A stretch of 10,255 bases of DNA from Serpens sp035306625 (GCA_035306625.1 DATGNS010000027.1:1-10255), one strand, 5' to 3'; numbered from the stretch's first letter, positions 1 to 7,348 are shown. The notes: generated by a model from the sequence alone, not told the origin. A program made the numbers and translations.

Positions 1-177
1 GAGCTGGCGGCCGGGATTCTGGCGGTGATCAATGGCTACCTGGGCGACCGTGGCCTGTCGCTGCGCCAGGGCACCATCGTCGACGCCACGCTGATCCATG
101 CGCCGAGCTCGACCAAGAACAAGGACGGCAAGCGCGATCCCTAGATGCACCAGACCAAGAAGGGCAACCAGTACTAC
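1..177 (+). pseudogene. IS5-family transposase fragment, internal stop
   Basis: Frame 1 from the window edge reads ELAAGILAVINGYLGDRGLS, then RQGTIVDATLIHAPSSTKNK and DGKRDP. This is characteristic of IS5-family DDE transposases, and VDATLI carries the first catalytic aspartate. The codon at 142-144 is TAG where family members usually have GAG (DPEMHQTKKGNQ), so one G-to-T change has closed the frame. Similarity resumes directly after the stop (MHQTKKGNQYY) and ends near 177, before the rest of the catalytic core, so the 3' half of the element is missing. The 5' part lies left of the window. No terminal inverted repeat is visible here. The gene cannot make a full transposase. Family assignment is from recognised motifs; the exact IS name is not determined. 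Confidence 0.85.
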
Positions 178-179
178 TG

Positions 180-224
180 GGGAAGGAACTCCTCTTCATC
201 AAGCCCGTCGCCAGCGCCCAATAG
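180..224 (+). pseudogene. 3' remnant of an unidentified gene
   Basis: Directly after transposase similarity ends, a different frame reads GKELLFIKPVASAQ and stops at TAG 222-224. Twelve bases later comes a perfect terminator hairpin (237-264). A short open stretch ending just before a strong terminator is what the tail of a real gene looks like, with its upstream part lost or separated by the IS insertion and a deletion. Fourteen residues are too few to identify the family. The alternative is that the open stretch is accidental and the terminator belongs to something else. The junction with the IS lies around 177-180. Confidence 0.35.
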
Positions 225-236
225 CGGCCTACGCCT

Positions 237-267
237 GATCGAGGCTCCCTTTGGAGCCTCGATCTTT
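237..267 (+). terminator. Rho-independent terminator, 12-bp perfect stem
   Basis: GATCGAGGCTCC (237-248) pairs perfectly with GGAGCCTCGATC (253-264) across a CTTT loop, followed by TTTCT on the + strand. It sits 12 nt after the stop of the gene remnant at 180-224 and about 130 nt before the crotonase gene, so it insulates that gene from transcription entering from the left. The remaining sequence, 268-386, holds no recognisable gene; I could not identify a convincing promoter in it. Confidence 0.8.
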
Positions 268-398
268 CTACCAGCCATCGGCGGTAATTCCAGAGCTGGA
301 TTTGCATCACACCGCATGACCCATCAGTCCGTCTTCGTGCTTTACCTGACCGTCCGGGCTGGTTAACGTCTGCGCCCTATACCAACAAGGAACCCGCC

Positions 399-1088
399 AT
401 GAGTGAGCTGATCTCCTACGAATTCGCCGACGGCATCGCCACCCTGACCCTGAGCAACGGCAAGGTGAACGCGATTTCCCCGGACATGGTCGCCGCCTTC
501 AATGCCGCGCTGGATCGCGCCGAGCAGGATCGCGCCGTGGTCATCTTCACCGGGCAGCCGGGCATTCTCTCCGGTGGCTACGACCTCAAGGTCATGACTT
601 CCAGTCCGCAGAATGCCCTGGACCTGGTAGCTTCCGGCTCGACCCTGGCGCGCCGCATGCTGGCTCACCCCTACCCCATCATCGCCGCCTGCTCGGGCCA
701 CGCGGTGGCCAAGGGCGCCTTCCTGCTGCTTTCCTCCGATTACCGCATCGGTGTGAAGGGTCCGTTCAGCATCGGCCTGAACGAGGTGCAGATCGGCATG
801 ACCATGCATCACGTGGGCATCGAACTGTCCCGCGATCGCCTGAGCAAGGCGGCCTTCCAGCGCTCGGTCATCAATGGCGAGATGTTCGATCCGCAGGGCG
901 CGCTGGAAGCCGGCTTCCTGGATCGTCTGGTGGAGCCGGACGCACTGATGAGCACCGCCCGGGAAGTGGCCGAGCAGCTGCGCAAGATCAACATGAAGGC
1001 ACACCGCGAGACCAAGCTGAAGGTCCGCAAGGAACTGCTGGAAACCCTGGACAAGGCCATCGAGCTGGACAAGCAGTACGGCTTCTGA
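399..1088 (+). CDS. Crotonase-fold enoyl-CoA hydratase/isomerase family protein
   Basis: A 229-residue single-domain protein of the crotonase superfamily, shorter than the usual ~255-260. The start at ATG 399 has AAGGAA at 387-392, 6 nt upstream. The first oxyanion-hole segment is visible as SGGYDLKVM (residues 58-66) and the second as GHAVAKGAFLLLSSDYRIG (100-118, oxyanion glycine about G106). Of the two catalytic glutamates of true enoyl-CoA hydratases (E144 and E164 in the rat enzyme), the second aligns with E129 (NEVQIG). The first falls on F108. One-glutamate crotonases are typically isomerases or other acyl-CoA enzymes, so a delta3-delta2 isomerase-like or divergent activity is more likely than hydration; the substrate is unknown. 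The C-terminal part is helical and lysine-rich, ending KQYGF. The neighbouring plsC (93 nt downstream, same strand) may be co-transcribed. Family certain, reaction not. Confidence 0.92.
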   Translation: MSELISYEFADGIATLTLSNGKVNAISPDMVAAFNAALDRAEQDRAVVIFTGQPGILSGGYDLKVMTSSPQNALDLVASGSTLARRMLAHPYPIIAACSGHAVAKGAFLLLSSDYRIGVKGPFSIGLNEVQIGMTMHHVGIELSRDRLSKAAFQRSVINGEMFDPQGALEAGFLDRLVEPDALMSTAREVAEQLRKINMKAHRETKLKVRKELLETLDKAIELDKQYGF

Positions 1089-1181
1089 GCCGCGGCGGCG
1101 GGCGGCACTGGCCTTTCGGCTGATTTGCCGGCCTGAATGAACGACCGTACACTGAGCCACCCTAGCCGCTGCGAGCCCGCC

Positions 1182-1925
1182 ATGTTGTCAGCACTCCGCC
1201 TGCTGTTGCTGTGCCTGTACTCGGCCTTTGCCAGCTTCACCGGCCTGCTGCTCTGTCTGCTGCGCCCCTTCGATCCGGAGAACACCCGGCGCTGTGCCCG
1301 GCTCTTCTCGCTACCTACCCAGCGCTTCCTCGGCATCCGTGTCGAGGCTGATGTAGGCGAGCTGCAAAAGAACCGGCAGGCCTGTGTAATCGTCGCCAAC
1401 CACCAGTCCAACTACGATCTGTTCGTGCTGGGCGGCCTGGTGCCCTCGCGCACCGTTAGCCTGGGCAAGAAGAGCCTCAAGTGGATTCCGCTGTTCGGTC
1501 AGCTGTACTGGCTGGCCGGCAACGTGTTGCTGGATCGCGGCAACGCCCGGCGCGCCAAGCAGGCCATGCTGACCACCACCGAAACCCTGCGCGATCGCCA
1601 GGTCTCCATCTGGGTGTTCCCCGAAGGCACCCGCAACCAGAAGACCGAGCTGCTGCCCTTCAAGAAGGGCGCGTTCCAGATGGCGATTGCCGCCGGCGCG
1701 CCCATCGTGCCGGTGTGCGTCAGCCGCTACGCCAAGGCGCTGGACCTGAACAAGGTGGAAAGCGTGCTGGTGAAGATCCGTGCGCTGCCGGCCATCTCCA
1801 CCCTGGGCATGACCCTGGATGACATGCCCGCGCTGATCGAGCGCTGTCGTGCGCGCATGGCGGAAGTCATCGACGAGCTGAGCGGCGAGGCGGAGACCTG
1901 CCCCGCCTCGGCACAGGTCAGCTAG
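1182..1925 (+). CDS. plsC: 1-acyl-sn-glycerol-3-phosphate acyltransferase (PlsC family)
   Basis: Lysophosphatidic acid acyltransferase that adds the second acyl chain to 1-acylglycerol-3-phosphate, giving phosphatidate at the inner membrane. With the start at ATG 1182 the protein has 247 residues. A hydrophobic N-terminal anchor (LSALRLLLLCLYSAF, then TGLLLCLL) is followed by the catalytic NHQSNYD box (HX4D, H74 and D79), the LLDRGN motif (116-121), FPEGTR (146-151, phosphate binding) and VPVCV (176-180). All four PlsC motifs are intact. An in-frame ATG at 1137 would add 15 polar residues before the membrane segment. Neither start has a clear Shine-Dalgarno; I prefer 1182 because it places the anchor at the terminus. 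The 3' end overlaps the convergent amidotransferase by 8 nt. Pseudomonads usually carry more than one PlsC homologue, so this one may be a secondary copy. Confidence 0.92.
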   Translation: MLSALRLLLLCLYSAFASFTGLLLCLLRPFDPENTRRCARLFSLPTQRFLGIRVEADVGELQKNRQACVIVANHQSNYDLFVLGGLVPSRTVSLGKKSLKWIPLFGQLYWLAGNVLLDRGNARRAKQAMLTTTETLRDRQVSIWVFPEGTRNQKTELLPFKKGAFQMAIAAGAPIVPVCVSRYAKALDLNKVESVLVKIRALPAISTLGMTLDDMPALIERCRARMAEVIDELSGEAETCPASAQVS

Positions 1926-2658
1926 CGGCCGAGTCCTGGGTCGGCTTCTTGCCCTGGGCCACGAAGCGCAGCATCCATTCACCCACCGCCTTGCCATGGT
2001 GGCTCTGCTCCAGGGTGCTCAGGGCCTGCTTGTACAGCGCCTCGCCGAGGGCGTCCTGACGGGCGTCCAGCAGTGCCCTGGAATAGTCCACCACGAATTC
2101 CGGATGCCCCTGGAAGCAGAGCACGCGGTCGTCGATGCGGTAGGCCGCCACCGGGCAGAACTCGCTGGAAGCGAGAATGGTGGCGTTTTCCGGCGGACGC
2201 ACAACCTGATCCCGGTGGCTGATGAGCAGCGACAGGTCCTCCAGCGCCGGCTGCATCCAGGGCTCGCGGGCCTGCAGGCGGTACTGGTGCACGCCCACGC
2301 CCCAGCCCTGTTCGGCGCGCTCGGTGTGACCGCCCAGCAGCAGCGCCAGCAACTGATGACCGAAGCAGATGCCCAGCAGCTTGTCGCCGTTCTCGTAGCG
2401 CTTGAGCAGGAATTCCTTGAGCCTCTGGATCCAGGGATCGGTGCCGAAGGAGTCGGCCTTGCTGCCGGTGACCAGGTAGGCGTCGTAGTGCCGGTCCTCG
2501 GGCGGGTAATGGCCGTCGACCACGTTGAAGACTTCGAACTCCGCCTCGATGGGCTGGTCGGCGAACAGTTGCTTGAACATTTCGCCGTAGCCGGTGTAGG
2601 TGTCGGCCAGCTCGGGGCGCAGATGGTCGGTTTCCAGAATGCAGATACGCAGGGACAT
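1918..2658 (-). CDS. Class I glutamine amidotransferase (GMP synthase-like)
   Basis: A stand-alone GATase1 domain protein of 246 residues that would hydrolyse glutamine and pass ammonia to an unknown acceptor or partner. The nucleophile elbow is GICFGHQ (C98 in 96-102). The other members of the triad are H185 and E187 in FQGHPEF. YDAYLVTGSKADS (58-70) forms the usual oxyanion-side strand and loop. The triad is complete, so catalysis is plausible. The frame is open up to an ATG at 2706, but I chose ATG 2658 because MSLRICILETDHLRPEL begins at the first beta strand; the extra 16 residues look non-native. No strong Shine-Dalgarno is visible. The upstream leader holds an inverted repeat (2669-2694), and the gene lies behind the terminator of the beta-oxidation operon, so it probably has its own promoter. 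No synthetase partner is adjacent. Confidence 0.9.
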   Translation of the reverse strand: MSLRICILETDHLRPELADTYTGYGEMFKQLFADQPIEAEFEVFNVVDGHYPPEDRHYDAYLVTGSKADSFGTDPWIQRLKEFLLKRYENGDKLLGICFGHQLLALLLGGHTERAEQGWGVGVHQYRLQAREPWMQPALEDLSLLISHRDQVVRPPENATILASSEFCPVAAYRIDDRVLCFQGHPEFVVDYSRALLDARQDALGEALYKQALSTLEQSHHGKAVGEWMLRFVAQGKKPTQDSAAS

Positions 2659-2668
2659 GAAAGCACTC

Positions 2669-2694
2669 GAAAGACAGCTGATGCCCCGTCTTTC
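2669..2694. promoter_or_regulatory. Inverted repeat in the amidotransferase leader
   Basis: GAAAGAC (2669-2675) and GTCTTTC (2688-2694) are perfect reverse complements separated by 12 nt. They lie 11-36 nt upstream of the amidotransferase start codon. The repeat could be a repressor operator or a small hairpin in the mRNA leader that influences translation. The seven-base arms are short enough to be chance, and no promoter elements are clear around them. Confidence 0.25.
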
Positions 2695-2717
2695 TAGCAG
2701 ATGCACCGGGTGAATGA

Positions 2718-2744
2718 ACAGGCCCGCCTCGCGGGCGGGCCTGT
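2718..2744 (-). terminator. Terminator of the beta-oxidation operon
   Basis: ACAGGCCCGCC (2718-2728) and GGCGGGCCTGT (2734-2744) form a perfect 11-bp G/C-rich stem with a 5-nt loop, starting 6 nt past the stop codon of the fused hydratase/dehydrogenase gene. Reading along the - strand, the hairpin is followed by TCATTC, a poor U-tract, so termination may be partial. It separates the thiolase operon from the amidotransferase gene on the same strand. Confidence 0.65.
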
Positions 2745-2750
2745 GTCGGC

Positions 2751-4895
2751 TCAGAAGCGGCTGTCGCTGGCGGCCTTTTCCAGCAGCAGCGCCGGTGGCG
2801 TGAAGCGCTCGCCGTAGCGCTGCGCCAGCTCGCGGGCCCGCGCCACGAAGCGCGCCGGACCGTACTGGTTGATGAACTGCAGCGCACCGCCACTCCAGGC
2901 GGCGAAGCCGATGCCGAACACCGAGCCGATGTTGGCATCCGCCACCGAGGTCAGCACGCCCTCCTCCAGGCAGCGCACCGTCTCGATGGCCTGGATGAAC
3001 AGCAGGCGGTCACGGACTTCCTGGGGGTCCGGCTGTTCGGCGGCTTCGGGAAACGCCGCCTTCAGGCCGGGCCACAGCTGCTTCCTGCCACCGGCCGGAT
3101 AGTCGTAGAAGCCGCCGCCCGCAGCCTTTCCGGCGCGCTGGTGGGTTTCCAGCATGGCGTCGATCACCGCGAAGGCCGGGTGCTCCGGAGCGGTCCTGCC
3201 CTCCTCGGCCAGGTCGGCCCGGGTCTGGGCGCGAATGTGTGCCATCAGGGTCAGGGACACCTCGTCGGACACCGCCAGCGGCCCTACCGGCATGCCGGCC
3301 TGGCGCGCCTGCTTCTCGATCATCGCCGCGCTGACGCCTTCGCCGAGCATGGCGATGCCTTCATTGGTGAAGGTGCCGAACACCCGGGAGGTGAAGAAGC
3401 CGCGGCTGTCGTTGACCACGATGGGCGTCTTGCGGATCTGCTGGACGAAGTCGAAGGCGCGCGCCAGGGTCGCGTCGCTGGTCTGCTCGCCGCGGATGAT
3501 CTCCACCAGCGGCATCTTGTCCACCGGGCTGAAGAAGTGGAGGCCGATGAAGCGCTCCGGCTGCGGCACCGCCCGGGCCAGTCCGGTGATCGGCAGGGTC
3601 GAGGTGTTGGACGCGATGACCGCGTCGGGCAGGGCCACGGCTTCGGCGGCGGCGGTCACCTGTGCCTTGAGTTCGCGGTTCTCGAACACGGCCTCGATGA
3701 TCAGATCGCAACCGGCGAAATCCGCGTCGCTGTCGGTGGCGCGGATACGCGCCAGGAAAGCCTCGCGCTCGGTCTCGGTGATCTGCCCCCGTCCCAGCTT
3801 CTTGTCCAGCAGCCCGGCGGAATAGGCCTTGCCCTTCTCTGCGGCCTCGACCGACACGTCCTTGAGCACCACCTCGATGCCGGCGGCGGCGCTCACGTAG
3901 GCAATGCCCGCACCCATCATGCCGGCGCCCAGCACACCCACCTTCTTCACCTGGCGGCGCTCGAAGCCGGCGGGTCGGGAGCGACCGGCGTTGATCTCGT
4001 TGAGCTGGAACCAGAAGGTGCCGATCATGTTCTTGGCCACCTGCCCGGTGGCCAGCTCGGTGAAGTAGCGGGTCTCGATCAGTTCGGCGGTGGCGAAGTC
4101 CACCTGGGCGCCCTCCACCGCCGCGCAGAGAATCTTCTCCGGCGCCGGGAAGCAGCCCTTGGTCTTGTCCTGCAGCATGGCGGGAGCGATGGCCAGCATC
4201 TGCGCCACGCCCGGATGGCTGGGGGTGCCGCCGGGCAGCTTGTAGCCCCTGGCGTCCCAGGGCTGTACCGCCTGCGGGTTGGCCAGGATCCAGGCGCGGG
4301 CCTGGGCCAGCAGGTCGTCGCGATCCATGGCCAGGGCATGCAGCAGACCGGCCTTGAGCGCGTCGCGGGGACGCAGCTTCTTGCCTTCCAGCAGGTACGG
4401 CAGCGCCTTCTCGATGCCCAGCAGGCGCACGGTGCGCACCGTGCCGCCGCCGCCCGGCAGGAGGCCGAGGCTGACTTCCGGCAGGCCGAGCTGGATGGAG
4501 GCATCGTCCAGGGCGATGCGGTGGTGACAGGCCAGGCAGATTTCCCAGCCGCCGCCCAGGGCCGAGCCGTTGATGGCGGCCACCACCGGCCTGCCGAGGG
4601 TTTCCAGGCGCCGCAGCTGCTGCTTGAGGCGCTGCACCATGCGGAAGAAGGGTTCGGCATCGGCGCGGGTGACGGAGTAGAGCTCGTTGAGGTCGCCGCC
4701 GGCGAAGAAGGTCTTCTTCGCCGAGGTGAGGATGACGCCGGCGATGCCGTCACGCTCGGCCTCCAGGCGTTCCAGCACCTCGTCCATGGCGGCACGGTAG
4801 CTGGCGTTCATGGTGTTGGCGCTCTGCCCCGGCATGTCCAGGGTCAGCAGGACGATGCCGTCGGCGCCGATTTCATAGCGAATGGCTTGGCTCAT
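2751..4895 (-). CDS. Fused enoyl-CoA hydratase / 3-hydroxyacyl-CoA dehydrogenase (FadJ/FadB type)
   Basis: A 714-residue beta-oxidation alpha subunit that hydrates trans-2-enoyl-CoA and oxidises the 3-hydroxyacyl-CoA with NAD+. Residues 1-190 are the crotonase domain: FFAGGDLNEL (63-72), GGGWE with E118, and LPEVSLG with E140. Both catalytic glutamates are present, consistent with hydratase activity. After a linker, residues 318-500 form the NAD-binding domain: GAGMMG (323-328), SNTSTLPI (429-436) and GLHFFSP with catalytic H453, paired with E465 in PLVEII. NDSRGFF (495-501) leads into the C-terminal dehydrogenase domains, with GMPVGPL (534-540) and a repeat ending GIGFAAWSGG. The start is ATG 4895, with GAGGAGT just upstream; the frame is open to 5066 but that part lies inside the thiolase gene. 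It starts 10 nt after the thiolase stop, so they form one operon and probably one complex. Whether it is the housekeeping FadB or an alternative FadJ-like set is not settled by sequence alone. Confidence 0.95.
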   Translation of the reverse strand: MSQAIRYEIGADGIVLLTLDMPGQSANTMNASYRAAMDEVLERLEAERDGIAGVILTSAKKTFFAGGDLNELYSVTRADAEPFFRMVQRLKQQLRRLETLGRPVVAAINGSALGGGWEICLACHHRIALDDASIQLGLPEVSLGLLPGGGGTVRTVRLLGIEKALPYLLEGKKLRPRDALKAGLLHALAMDRDDLLAQARAWILANPQAVQPWDARGYKLPGGTPSHPGVAQMLAIAPAMLQDKTKGCFPAPEKILCAAVEGAQVDFATAELIETRYFTELATGQVAKNMIGTFWFQLNEINAGRSRPAGFERRQVKKVGVLGAGMMGAGIAYVSAAAGIEVVLKDVSVEAAEKGKAYSAGLLDKKLGRGQITETEREAFLARIRATDSDADFAGCDLIIEAVFENRELKAQVTAAAEAVALPDAVIASNTSTLPITGLARAVPQPERFIGLHFFSPVDKMPLVEIIRGEQTSDATLARAFDFVQQIRKTPIVVNDSRGFFTSRVFGTFTNEGIAMLGEGVSAAMIEKQARQAGMPVGPLAVSDEVSLTLMAHIRAQTRADLAEEGRTAPEHPAFAVIDAMLETHQRAGKAAGGGFYDYPAGGRKQLWPGLKAAFPEAAEQPDPQEVRDRLLFIQAIETVRCLEEGVLTSVADANIGSVFGIGFAAWSGGALQFINQYGPARFVARARELAQRYGERFTPPALLLEKAASDSRF

Positions 4896-4905
4896 GGCGT
4901 ACTCC

Positions 4906-6111
4906 TCAGACCCGCTCGATGATGGTGGCGATGCCCATGCCGCCGCCCACACAGAGGGTGGCCAGGCCGTAGCGCAGCTGGCGGCGCTCCAGCTCGTCGA
5001 GCAGGGTGGCGAGGTTGATGCAGCCGGTGGCGCCCAGCGGATGGCCCATGGCGATGGCGCCGCCATTGACGTTGACCTTCTCCTCCGGGACCCGCAGGTC
5101 CTTCATGAACTTGAGCACCACGGAGGCGAAGGCCTCGTTGACCTCGAACAGGTCGATGTCCTCGATACCCAGGCCGGCCTTGGCCAGCGCCTTGCGGGTA
5201 GCCGGCGCCGGGCCGGTGAGCATGATGGTCGGGTCGCTGCCGGTCACCGCCGTGGCGATGATGCGCCCCCGTGGCGTCAGGCCCAGCTGGCGGCCCTTGG
5301 CTTCGCTGCCGATCAGCATCAGCGCGGCGCCGTCGACGATGCCGGAGCTGTTGCCGGGGGTGTGCACGTGATCGATGCGCTCCACCTGGCTGTACTTGCG
5401 CAGCGCGGTGGCGTCGAAGCCCATCTGCCCCATCATCTCGAAGCTGGGCTTGAGCTTGCCCAGGCCCTCCAGGGTGGTCTCCGGGCGGATCAGCTCGTCA
5501 TGATCGAGCAGCAGCAGGCCGTTCTGGTCGGTCACCGGCACCAGGGTGCGGGCAAACAGGTTGTCGCGCCGCGCCTGGGCGGCCTTCTGCTGGGAGCGCA
5601 GGGCGAAGGCGTCGACATCCTCACGGCTGAAGCCTTCCAGAGTGGCGATCAGGTCGGCGCCGATGCCCTGGGGGACGAACTGGCACTTGATGTTGGTCGC
5701 CGGGTCCAGGGCCCAGGCGCCGCCGTCGGAGCCCATGGGCACCCGGGACATGGACTCCACGCCACCGGCCACCACCAGATCCTCGAAGCCGGAGCGGATC
5801 TTCATGGCCGCCAGGTTGATGGCCTCCAGTCCGGAGGCGCAGAAGCGGTTCAGCTGCACGCCGGCCACCCGCTCGTCCCAGTCCGCCACCAGGGCGGCGG
5901 TCTTGGCGATGTCCGCCCCCTGGTCGCCCACCGGGGTCACGCAGCCCAGCAGCACATCATCCACCTCGGCGGTGTCCAGGTCGTTGCGCGCCTGCAGGCT
6001 GCGCAACAGGCCGGCCGCCAGGTCCACCGGCTTGACGCTGTACAGGGCGCCGTCCGGCTTGCCCCTGCCGCGCGGGGTGCGCACCGCGTCGAAAATCCAG
6101 GCATCGGTCAT
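4906..6111 (-). CDS. Thiolase (acetyl-CoA C-acyltransferase)
   Basis: A 401-residue thiolase that cleaves 3-ketoacyl-CoA with CoA to acetyl-CoA plus a shortened acyl-CoA (or condenses two acetyl-CoA in reverse). The acyl-accepting cysteine is C91 in NRFCASGLEA. The second-half motifs are NEAFA (325-329), GHPLGATG with H357, and CVGGGMG with C387, so the active site is complete. Length is normal for the family. The start is ATG 6111 (MTDAWIFDAVRTP, the typical first strand) with AAGAGAG upstream; the frame is open to an ATG at 6159 but those residues are atypical. It is the first gene of an operon with the fused hydratase/dehydrogenase, giving the last three steps of the beta-oxidation spiral. 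The pairing favours fatty-acid or aromatic side-chain degradation over polyhydroxybutyrate synthesis; chain-length preference cannot be read here. Confidence 0.95.
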   Translation of the reverse strand: MTDAWIFDAVRTPRGRGKPDGALYSVKPVDLAAGLLRSLQARNDLDTAEVDDVLLGCVTPVGDQGADIAKTAALVADWDERVAGVQLNRFCASGLEAINLAAMKIRSGFEDLVVAGGVESMSRVPMGSDGGAWALDPATNIKCQFVPQGIGADLIATLEGFSREDVDAFALRSQQKAAQARRDNLFARTLVPVTDQNGLLLLDHDELIRPETTLEGLGKLKPSFEMMGQMGFDATALRKYSQVERIDHVHTPGNSSGIVDGAALMLIGSEAKGRQLGLTPRGRIIATAVTGSDPTIMLTGPAPATRKALAKAGLGIEDIDLFEVNEAFASVVLKFMKDLRVPEEKVNVNGGAIAMGHPLGATGCINLATLLDELERRQLRYGLATLCVGGGMGIATIIERV

Positions 6112-6352
6112 TGGAGTTCTCTCTTTCTTGTTGTTCGCGCTGCGCCCTACCTTAGCCAAGGCCGTCGCCCCGGCAATGACCGATGCGCTCAGTTGTGTTG
6201 ACGGCAGTGTTCAGATGAACGGCTGATGCGGCCGAAGCGTCTGGATCGGCACTGGGCCGGCAGCGGGCGCGGGCGATGGCGGAGCGGGCAGAACCCCGGC
6301 GGGAGGGGGCGAGTCGTAATTTCTGCCAATAACAAGAAACGAGGGCGCGGCC

Positions 6353-6442
6353 ATGTCGAAGAAAGTCCGTGATGCCGGTTTCATCCTGCTCGCCGTCACC
6401 CTGGTGCTGGTGGTGCCCAACCTTCCCGGGCTGCTCAACTGA
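6353..6442 (+). CDS. Putative 29-residue single-pass membrane microprotein
   Basis: The ATG at 6353 opens a frame reading MSKKVRDAGFILLAVTLVLV then VPNLPGLLN and TGA at 6440-6442. A GAGGG motif beginning near 6340 gives a plausible ribosome binding site about 8 nt upstream. The layout is typical of small inner-membrane proteins: a positively charged N terminus (K3, K4, R6), one hydrophobic span of about 13-15 residues (9-22) and a short polar tail. The gene lies between the divergently transcribed thiolase operon and the convergent AEC transporter, whose 3' end it overlaps by 8 nt. I do not recognise the family. The non-coding part 6112-6352 must hold the thiolase promoter; I see no convincing sigma-70 match, only a TTTCT/AGAAA inverted repeat at 6320-6339. 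Confidence 0.5.
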   Translation: MSKKVRDAGFILLAVTLVLVVPNLPGLLN

Positions 6443-7316
6443 TCGGCAGCAGCAGGGCCAGCAGCAGCGGCAGGAACAGCAGCGACAGCAGGGTCGAGCA
6501 GAGCACCAGGCTGGCCACCTCCTCCGGCGCCCGATTGGCGCGCAGGGCGAACAGGTAGTTGAACACCGCCACCGGCATGGAGGCCTGCAGGATCAGCACG
6601 CCCAGGGTGAGCGGCGGCACCGCCAGCCAGGTGCCCACCAGCCAGGCCAGCGAAGCGCCGCAGGCCACGCGCAGCCCACCCAGCGCCAGCCCCTGGGCCA
6701 GGTGCCGAACCCGGATGTTGGCCAGCGACACGCCCAGGGTCAGCAACATCAGCGGAATCGCCATGCCACCCAGCAGGTTCAGGCTGTTCTGCAGCCAGCG
6801 TGGCAGCAGCAGCTCCAGAAAGACCACCGGCAGGGCAATGGCCACGCTGAGCAGCGTGGGATTCATGAAGGCGCGTTTCAGCGACTGATGCCCGGCGAGC
6901 ATTTCCCCGACGCTGAACTGGCTGACGCTGAGCACGATGAAGAAGGCCACCGCCAGGGCCAGACCGGGCTCGCCGAAGGCATAGAGGCAGATGGGCAGTC
7001 CCAGGTTGCCGGTGTTGGAGAACAGGAAGGCCGGTACCAGGATGCGCCAGTCCTTGCCCAGCAGACGGCTGACCAGCCAGCCCACCGCCCCCATTGCCAG
7101 GGTCACCAGCACGCAGGCCAGCACCATCTCCAGGAAGGCATCCGGCTCGATGCGGGTACGGGTGAGGGCCGACAGCACCAGGGCGGGCGTGCCGACGCGC
7201 AGGGTCAGCTGAGCAACGAAGGTGGAGGGAAAAGCCTGGCCACTGCGGGCCCAGCCATAGCCGATCCCCGCGGTGATCAGCACCGGAGCCAGAATGGCAA
7301 ACAATTCAGCCAGCAT
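6435..7316 (-). CDS. AEC-family transporter (auxin efflux carrier / malonate permease type)
   Basis: A 293-residue inner-membrane protein almost wholly made of hydrophobic spans, about ten, in two similar halves, as in the AEC family of secondary transporters. The N-terminal span LFAILAPVLITAGIGYGWAR (5-24) and the conserved crossover motif NTGNLGLP (101-108) are diagnostic. The second half contains LLTLGVSLANI (191-201) and ASMPVAVFNYLFA (245-257), also family-typical. Bacterial members move small organic acids such as malonate or malate; the substrate here is unknown. ATG 7316 is preceded by GGGAG at good spacing. The gene is divergent from the rhodanese gene across a 74-bp spacer and convergent with the microprotein frame. 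Codon use matches its neighbours. Confidence 0.9.
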   Translation of the reverse strand: MLAELFAILAPVLITAGIGYGWARSGQAFPSTFVAQLTLRVGTPALVLSALTRTRIEPDAFLEMVLACVLVTLAMGAVGWLVSRLLGKDWRILVPAFLFSNTGNLGLPICLYAFGEPGLALAVAFFIVLSVSQFSVGEMLAGHQSLKRAFMNPTLLSVAIALPVVFLELLLPRWLQNSLNLLGGMAIPLMLLTLGVSLANIRVRHLAQGLALGGLRVACGASLAWLVGTWLAVPPLTLGVLILQASMPVAVFNYLFALRANRAPEEVASLVLCSTLLSLLFLPLLLALLLPIS

Positions 7317-7342
7317 GACGACTCCCGCGAAAAACGGCGCGA

Positions 7343-7348
7343 TACTAT
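7343..7348 (+). promoter_or_regulatory. Possible -10 element of the rhodanese gene
   Basis: TACTAT lies in an A/T dip of the 74-bp divergent spacer between the transporter and rhodanese genes, 42 nt upstream of the rhodanese ATG. No matching -35 hexamer is visible 16-18 nt upstream, so this is only a candidate. Confidence 0.2.

Noticed and set aside
316..366. 16-codon frame after the first terminator
   Set aside because: No ribosome site, no hydrophobic or conserved character; simply the open tail of the broken transposase frame.
1928..1950. Weak hairpin GCCGA/TCGGC followed by TTCTT after plsC
   Set aside because: Only a 5-bp stem with an 8-nt loop, inside the coding end of the amidotransferase; not enough to call a terminator.
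3141..4922. 593-codon open frame on the + strand opposite the hydratase/dehydrogenase gene
   Set aside because: Composition (long runs rich in Gly, His, Gln, Leu) is that of an antisense shadow in high-GC DNA. The - strand encodes a complete enzyme with all motifs.
4882..6201. 439-codon open frame on the + strand opposite the thiolase gene
   Set aside because: Antisense shadow; no recognisable domain and no ribosome site, while the thiolase active site is intact on the other strand.
6320..6339. TTTCT-N10-AGAAA inverted repeat upstream of the microprotein
   Set aside because: Five-base arms in a locally A/T-rich spot; too short to support as an operator.
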